From assembly GCA_037176705.1 (NCBI GenBank), contig CM073889.1, forward strand, positions 57,653,596-57,717,595: 64,000 nucleotides of DNA. Reading direction: 5' to 3'. The notes beneath the pieces were generated by a model. The model was not told the DNA's origin. It saw nothing but the letters and a program-made list of their open reading frames with translations, and did not search any database. The DNA comes from Molossus alvarezi. Taxonomy: Eukaryota; Chordata; Mammalia; Chiroptera; Molossidae. Shown here piece by piece: positions 58,383-64,000 of the stretch; position 1 is the first letter of the stretch, and each line of letters starts with the position of its first letter. The position numbers were made by a program, and so were the translations under genes.

Positions 58383-58637
58383 TTTATTATTTTTTTTATC
58401 CTCACCCGAGGACATTTTCCCATTTTTTTGTTCAGGTAGAGTGGGAGGGAGAGAGAGGAACAGAGAGAGAGAGAGAAACATCGATGTGAAAGGAACACAT
58501 CGAGTGGCTGCCACCCGCACGACCGACCAGGGCCGGGGACAAACTGCAACCGAGGTACGCGCCCTTAGCGGGAACTGAACCTTGGTCTCTCAGGACTGTA
58601 GGTCGACGCTCTGACCGCTGAACCAAACCGGTCAGGG
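58383..58637 (-). repeat. VES SINE, young, 18-bp target duplication
   Basis: The best preserved VES copy: minus-strand head CCCTGACCGGTTTGGTTCAGCGG, CpG-rich body, T-rich left end. Exact duplication TAATATAGGCTTTATTTT at 58365-58382 and 58638-58655. Confidence 0.93.
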
Positions 58638-58655
58638 TAATATAGGCTTTATTTT

Positions 58656-59085
58656 AAAAGCCATCTATACTACCATTATCTGAAATAAAACTCAACAGTC
58701 TATACTTACAGTTGAGTCAATGAAACCTAGATGGTCTATGGATTTCTCCAGAAAATGCTTTTTCTTTTCTGCCCAACAGGTCACACAAAAAGGGTCCACA
58801 ATTTCTCATAAGGAAAATCTTAATATATTTTTCTTAGTTTAATTTAGATTAAGTATGGTGACAAAAGGGCTTCAGGAAAGTGCAACACGCCTGCCTCCAG
58901 GGAAACCACATCTTCAATCTAATTGGGGGCATTGTAAATTAATCTTTCCCCTGTCACATTTGTGGAATTTCTTCATGGCTAGTGGGAGCGGGGTTCCTGG
59001 GGTGCCACTGGAATAAGCATTACTTTTACTAAAAGCTAAGCATTTGTAAAACAATGCCAAGAAAGTGAAAAGATGATTCACAGAA
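58656..59085. other. Unique intergenic DNA
   Basis: No gene recognised. Confidence 0.4.
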
Positions 59086-59240
59086 TGAGAGAAATGTATT
59101 TGCAAATTGAATATCTACTAATGGACTTGAATCTACAGAATATAGAGAAGTTTTTAATTTAATAATAAAAAGACATATAACTAATTTTAAAATGGGCAAC
59201 GGATCTGAATAGATGTTTCTCCAAAGAAGGCAAACCTGTA
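59086..59240 (+). mobile_element. Old L1 fragment
   Basis: 'AAAAAGACATATAACTAATTTTAAAATGGGCAACGGATCTGAATAGATGTTTCTCCAAAGAAGG' is ORF2 C-terminal L1 sequence. The same element probably resumes at 59855. Confidence 0.7.
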
Positions 59241-59854
59241 AATAATTTTGTGAGTTTATTTGTGTCAAACTGTTGACAAATGCCAAAAGGCAATGATAAT
59301 GCTCTGGAGAATGGCAGTTTTGCACCTTAATTTATACATTACAATAGAAAAAGAAGATGTAAGTGGGTTATGTGAATCCACTGATGATAGATTAGGAAAA
59401 TGAAAGAAAACAAAGTAGAAAAATTTCTGGGATTGAATAAAAAGGAAAATGATAGACACATCCTTCTTCTACATAGCTGGGTACAGAATAGTTAACAGTC
59501 AACAATTACCATGATAATAATAACAATGTGGGGATTTGTGATTTTTACCCTGGTGCATAGGTTGTGCCCTAAGGCATCTGAAAAAAAAAGTTACCCTACA
59601 TTTCAAAGTGTTATCTTAGAGGCAAAAATACAATAGACTCCATTAAGGTAAAAATTGACCTTTGTCAGGGAAAATGCAGGCCTAAGACTTGACTACCTGC
59701 CATAAACTACTTTAAGTTAAAAAGGTTAAATTTTAGACCATCTTTTGCGGTTAATTTAGGTCTGTAAGTTTGTAAGGCTGCCATGCAGGCCTTCCCTAAG
59801 CTTGTCATGTTAATATATGGCCCCTTTTCATCCATAAGTATGACAAGATTCTCA
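59241..59854. other. Unassigned insert between two L1 pieces
   Basis: No coding signal. Since it splits an L1 it may be another repeat, possibly an LTR, but I cannot name it. Confidence 0.35.
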
Positions 59855-59997
59855 ATATCCTTGATCATCAGTGAAATGCAAATCAAAGCCACAATGAGAT
59901 ACTACTTCACACACACCAGTATAACTATAATCTAAAAGACAGATAAGTGGAGAAAATTAAACCTTCATACATGTCTGGTGGGACTATGAAATGGTGC
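59855..59997 (+). mobile_element. Old L1 fragment bordering ERV-A copy 3
   Basis: 'ATCATCAGTGAAATGCAAATCAAAGCCACAATGAGATACTAC' to 'CTGGTGGGACTATGAAATGGTGCGG' is L1 ORF2 3' sequence. It stops exactly at the LTR, so the provirus or its LTR inserted into this L1. Confidence 0.8.
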
Positions 59998-60242
59998 GGT
60001 TGTGGCAGAAATTTGGTTGGCAGGAAGAGACAGATTGCACGTACATGGAAATTTAGAAAAGAACTGTTTAATGTGCACCGCAGCCCAGGTTCCAGCTGCC
60101 TTTTGTACATGATAAGCTTCCTGGATTTGAAGGCTTTCTAGTTCCGCTGTAGTTTAGGCCATTGGCAGATGTAAGGGGATTACAAAAGCTAGGGGCAGGG
60201 TCTCTGCACTGCCTAGGGGGCTGCACCTGGCTTGCCTTCTCA
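59998..60242 (-). mobile_element. ERV-A copy 3 3' LTR
   Basis: About 245 bp, shorter than the other ERV-A LTRs by internal gaps. On the minus strand it starts TGAGAAGGCAAG and ends near CTGCCACAACC (final bases worn). The AACAGTTCTTTTCTAA-type block is kept. It is preceded by the purine tract. Confidence 0.85.
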
Positions 60243-60256
60243 TCCACCCCCTCCAT
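60243..60256 (-). promoter_or_regulatory. ERV-A copy 3 polypurine tract
   Basis: On the minus strand ATGGAGGGGGTGGA is adjacent to the LTR. Confidence 0.8.
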
Positions 60257-60900
60257 TCTCAAGCTGCTCCTAGTAGACTTAGGAAACATCTTGGACAGGG
60301 AGTCCCTTAGTGCCTCATGAGGAAGAGGGGCAAGGATCTCTCTGACTGCTTCTTGCTGAATAGAGGGGTTTTAAGGGGAGGGATGCAGCAACTAGAGCTC
60401 TTCACTGTCTAGAGGAGAGTAGTTGGGGGTCCTTATTTAAAGCATCATTTGGAGCTTTATTGTTTCTAAGTGAGAGGAAATGAAATGGGTTAGCATGTTG
60501 AGAACACAAGGACCAAGCAGGAGCACTATAAAAAGCATTAAGAGAGGATTAGCTAATGAGAGTACCCAAGATGCCCAGGTCCATATGTTACCCAGGAACT
60601 CCAAGCTTCCAATAATTTTTGTCTTTTGTAATTCATTCCTTTAACTGCTAGGTCATGCCTCTAACTATTCTTGATTGATTAACATAAAAGCAACATTCCT
60701 CATTTAAGAAGAGACATATTCCTCCCTTTCCAGCAGTCAGTAAGTCTAATGCCCTTCTATTTTGTAATACTACTGCTGCTAAGGAGTCTACTTGATCCTA
60801 TAAGGCTACTAAGGATACAGAATCCAGTGCTGGGATCAGTCCAGCAGGTGATGACCCTTGATTCTACAGATGGAGTCCTCAGGCCCTTGCCATAGACCGA
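60257..60900 (-). pseudogene. env: ERV-A copy 3 env, transmembrane part only
   Basis: Sequence matching the transmembrane subunit of copy 2 (24510-25110) is present, including the CX6CC area (about 60690-60730). At about 60811-60818 it is joined directly to the pol-env junction sequence that in copy 2 lies at about 19100. The surface-subunit region in between is absent. Both sides of the missing part carry ATCCTTA in copy 2, so the joint sits on a 7-base microhomology. Confidence 0.8.
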
Positions 60901-62062
60901 TCAGCAGGTTTTACTGTCCTCTTAAGGGTGACCTGCAAAGAATTATTCTGGCTGGTGGTCACTTTCCAGGCAGGTTGGTTGTCATGTGGTAGGTGAGCTA
61001 CTTTCACCCGTGAGTGGTGGATCCAGGTATTCAGACTTGAAACCTTGAGAGTCATGGAAGTGGTTAGTATAACTAAATAGGGCCCTTTTCAGGTTGGTTT
61101 GGGGGCTTCCCTTTTTCAGTCTTTTATCCAGACTTGGCCCCCTGATCTGTGGGGTGTACAGTTATTCCCAGGGAAATGGGTATTCTATCAGATACCCACT
61201 TATGTACCTCAATAATAATTTTTCCCAGTTCTTGTAGTTGTTTTTGAATTTTTAAATTTCCCAGTTCTTTTATATCCCCTTTAAATTTGATCAGTGAGGG
61301 AGGTCTCCAGTAGAAAATTTCAAAAGGGGAGAACCCTATCTTTTTCTGAGGGGTACAACATAGTTGCCAAAGAGCTAGGGGCAGTATATCAGTCCAGGGC
61401 AGGTTGGTTTCTTGACATAATTTTGCCATGGTCTGCTTAAGGGTCCAATTCATGCATTTTACTTTCCCTGAGTTCTGGGGCCAGTAGGCCATGTAAAAAT
61501 TTTATTGGACTCCTAAAGTTTTAACTACCTGCTGCACTATTTCTGCTACAAAGGCTGGGCCATTGTCTGATTCTATAGTCAATGACATTCCATACCTCAG
61601 GATGATGTCACTCAGTAGAGCTTTGGTTACTTCTCTTGCCTTTTCCATACATGTGGGGTAAACTTCAACTCAGCCCAAGAAAGTACAGATGAAAACCAGG
61701 AGATATATATTTTCTCTACTGGGTTCTATTTTTGAAAAGTCTACTCTAGATCTTCAAAGGGTGCTTGGCCTCAATGCTGAAACCCAGTGGGCTCAGTGGG
61801 GCCTTGTCTGGCATTGTTTTGAGCACAGAGGAGACAGCATTGGGAGACCAAGGCACAGAAAAATGCAAGTTGAGCAATCAGGTAGTACCAGTTTAATAAG
61901 GTTTCTAGGGCAGTTTTTCCCAGGTGAGTGAGTCCATGTTGTTGGAGGATTAACTGATGGACTAATTGTTCTGGCATGTAGATTCTGTGGCCTGGGAATG
62001 TCCACCACCCTTCATTATATTTTCTCCCTCCTGTTGTGCCCATTCATCTTCCTGAGCCATGT
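60901..62062 (-). pseudogene. pol: ERV-A copy 3 integrase remnant
   Basis: 61771-62043 (minus) is the N-terminal part with His and Cys residues of the HHCC finger. Asp-containing core blocks lie at about 61560-61730. 61124-61492 covers the end of the core and the C-terminal domain. Where the catalytic Glu stands in ERV-B and copy 2 this copy has Lys ('GKVKCMN', about 61446-61466). Frames are broken between the parts. Confidence 0.85.
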
Positions 62063-62888
62063 GCAGTCCCAGGAGAAAAAACTGGATACCACCTCCACAG
62101 CTCTGAGAACAGTTTCCCCAGGATCTCCAAGGACCCCAGCCACCAGCCTGTGAGATCTTAAAGTCCTGGAGCTGGTCCACATATAGGCAGTGGCCATTCA
62201 TGCAGTCCTGTGAGGGCCCATGTGGGGTGCCATTGGCACACAGTGAATGCTTGGTCTGGCACATGGCATGAACATTGAGATGCCCAGTGCACCAGAGGGC
62301 AGCACAAGGCAGTGGCATCTTCGAACAGTGGTGTGAGTTGGGCCAGAAGGTCAGCTGGCACTGGTGGTGTGCATCAGTCTTTGCCAGGAAAAAAATCACA
62401 GGCAGGTGCAAAGGATCACTCTGACTTGTACCAGGGCTCCTCAGGATCCATGTGAGTCATCACAGAAGCCATGACATGATGAGAGGCACTCCCAGTCCTG
62501 TTCAGATTGACACAGGCTTTGAGTTGTCATGGAGCATTTTGAAGATGTGGCCCCGTTCATGAGCAGCAGTAATGGCCAATTGGAGCCCCTCATACTCCAT
62601 GATAGCACAGCTCTAAGCCAGGTTACACACAGTGCTCACATCAACCATGCCCAGGGTGTCACACAGTAAGGACCCCACACAGTTCCTGATGGGTCCAGGC
62701 ACAGAAGCTGTGCAGGGTCTGGGAGGCACTGGGTCTCACCTGGGTCTTTTCTTCTCCTGGCCCTATAACCACTAGCCAAGTCACCACCAAGCTGACAGGG
62801 TTGCAGATGCTCGGATGCTTGAAGGCCTTGGCTGCCGCCACCATAATTATGAGCAAATAGTACTTCAGCCCTGTGCTGTAAAATGCTG

Positions 62889-62979
62889 AGGCACCACATC
62901 CTTCACACCATGGCTTTGTGGAAAGTTCCTCTTTGCAGCCTGGGGCTCAGACTAGCACCAGGGTCAGAGGCAGAGTTTC
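62889..62979. repeat. 91-bp direct repeat, copy inside ADAMTS4 coding part
   Basis: Identical over all 91 bases to 63653-63743. Here it interrupts the metalloprotease domain just after 'ADDK'. ADAMTS4 coding sequence resumes on the other side. Confidence 0.93.
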
Positions 62980-63652
62980 TTGTCATCTGCCATCACCAGG
63001 GTCTCCACATATCTACTCAGGAAAGCAAAGTGCTTGGCTCTTCAGGGGCTGAGCCTGGGATTCCCAGGAGAAGCTTTGACACTGCACATGGAGCCCTGGC
63101 CACTGGTGGGACTCTTCTGGTGTAGGCTGTGAACCCCAGGCTCCCCTGAAGAGTTAGGGGTGCCTCCCTCCAGGGTCTGGTTGTAAAGTTTGGTCCCCTG
63201 ATACTGTAGCACCCCTAACAGGGCTCTCTTGTGCAGAGATGCCACCAACTCTGGATCTCTGTTGATGGTGCCAGTGAGGTAGGTGCCCAGCTTTGCCCCA
63301 CCCAGCAGCTCAAGCACCTGGCCCATGTACTGCACTGTCAGCCCCTCGACCTGCACACCCAGGTCTTGCTCCAGTTCTAGCAGCAGTGTCTCCCCAAAGG
63401 CAGGCAAATGCAGGGGTGCCCAAACCAGGCAGGACTCTGCCATTGAGTTTCTTGGGAAACACAATCTTCTCCTCCTGGGGGAGGGGGCTGGCCAGTCAGG
63501 CTGAGGGCAGAAGGAAGGCCAGCAACAGCAGGAACAACCACACCAGCCCAGGGAAGGTCACAGTGGGGAGCAGCAGACAGGGTTGGGCTCCCCACAGCCA
63601 GCTTCCCATCCAGCCCCTCTTGGACTAAAGCTGGGAGAGACTGAGGCCATCT

Positions 63653-63743
63653 AGGCACCACATCCTTCACACCATGGCTTTGTGGAAAGTTCCTCTTTGC
63701 AGCCTGGGGCTCAGACTAGCACCAGGGTCAGAGGCAGAGTTTC
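63653..63743. repeat. 91-bp direct repeat, copy in ADAMTS4 5' UTR
   Basis: The same 91 bases, here in their native place in the 5' UTR upstream of the start-codon area. It is therefore the probable source copy. Confidence 0.9.
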
Positions 63744-64000
63744 AGAGGGGCTGGGGACCTTTAGACAAGATAGAGAAAACTTGCCCCTTGGCTTGGGAGT
63801 GGTGCTTAGTGGCTCAGCTTCTGCAAACCCTCCTCTTCTGTGTCTTTGTCTCACCCTGCCTCTGTCTCCTGCAGCTTCTCTGGCCTCTCTCTGTTGACCC
63901 CAAACTCTGACTTCATCTCCGTGCCTTTGTCTGTCTCTTTCCTGCCTTCTTCTGTGTCTCTGTGTTTTTGGGTCTTCTTAAAGTTTCCTCATCAAGTAAG

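Larger units (their letters stand above)
59998..62062 (-). mobile_element. ERV-A copy 3: integrase, shortened env, 3' LTR, fused to ADAMTS4
   Basis: Minus-strand order: integrase from its N-terminal zinc finger (62062-61124), pol end, env with the surface subunit missing (60257-60900), polypurine tract, 3' LTR (59998-60242). There is no gag, protease, RT or 5' LTR in the window. Upstream the pol sequence starts abruptly near 62062, next to ADAMTS4 coding sequence in the same orientation. Sequence and order match copy 2. Confidence 0.88.
62063..64000 (-). pseudogene. ADAMTS4: ADAMTS4 (aggrecanase-1) processed pseudogene, 3'-truncated
   Basis: The minus strand follows the ADAMTS4 mRNA without introns. 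5' UTR at 64000-~63640; hydrophobic signal segment (~63520-63600); prodomain (63042-63500, with 'FGETLLLELEQDLGVQVEGLTVQYMGQ'); furin-site remnant (~63040); metalloprotease start ('SRYVETLVMADDK', ~62975-63020). Then 'AAAKAFKHPS' (~62820), a worn zinc site HERGH (HEXXH type, ~62555), disintegrin-like and Cys-rich parts, and the first thrombospondin repeat ('GGWGPW', 'CSQSCGGG', ~62080-62150). It ends there against ERV-A integrase. Stops, frameshifts, a deletion of the metalloprotease C-terminal segment and an inserted 91-bp repeat disable it. In life ADAMTS4 is a secreted zinc protease that cleaves aggrecan. The paralogue call rests on the recalled human protein. Confidence 0.88.

Noticed and set aside
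62063..64000. Functional ADAMTS4 exons
   Set aside because: No introns across several coding exons, multiple stops and frameshifts, a duplicated 5' UTR piece within the protease domain, and a worn zinc site.

Overview
The window is mammalian genomic DNA, most probably from a bat of the suborder Yangochiroptera. Two things point there: tRNA-derived SINEs of the VES type (some with clear target-site duplications), and a lineage of L1 plus ORF2-less 'half-L1' (HAL1) elements. I found no intact host gene. Almost all of it is retroelement sequence in layers, plus one decayed processed pseudogene of a host protease. The long open frames are retroviral gag/pol/env fragments, L1 ORF1/ORF2 fragments, or antisense shadows of these.

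Layout. 1-3453: 5' part of an old gammaretrovirus-like provirus on the minus strand (ERV-A copy 1; LTR, tRNA-Gly-type primer site, gag, protease, start of RT), running off the left edge. 3492-9400: a complete but internally deleted second provirus, also minus (ERV-B; 251-bp LTRs, 4-bp target duplication CTAC, tRNA-Glu-type primer site). 9401-12949: mostly unique DNA with a MIR and a possible solo LTR. 12950-25432: ERV-A copy 2 on the plus strand with both LTRs, its env region split by a truncated L1 that itself holds a HAL1. 25433-44000: unique DNA with HAL1s, VES SINEs, an MLT1-like LTR, L2, MIRs and L1 pieces, including a twin-primed L1. 44150-59997: almost continuous L1 and HAL1 sequence with nested SINEs. 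59998-62062: ERV-A copy 3 (minus), only integrase, a shortened env and the 3' LTR. 62063-64000: an intronless ADAMTS4 (aggrecanase-1) pseudogene, minus strand, from 5' UTR to the first thrombospondin repeat, where it joins ERV-A copy 3 in the same orientation.

Three things stand out. (1) The ADAMTS4 cDNA joins retroviral integrase-env-LTR in sense orientation with no poly(A), which is the layout of a retrovirally captured host mRNA. The same copy also carries a surface-subunit env deletion at a short microhomology. (2) The first ~920 bp of the window are an inverted, gap-free, roughly 99% identical copy of 15561-16480, although the same two proviruses differ much more elsewhere. Shared stops and frameshifts inside the block indicate recent conversion or duplication after inactivation. 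(3) Five HAL1 copies lie in one orientation, with 5' UTRs from about 0.35 to 2 kb.

Limits: identities and divergences are by-eye estimates. Family names rest on recognised motifs and recalled consensus sequences, not on database searches.
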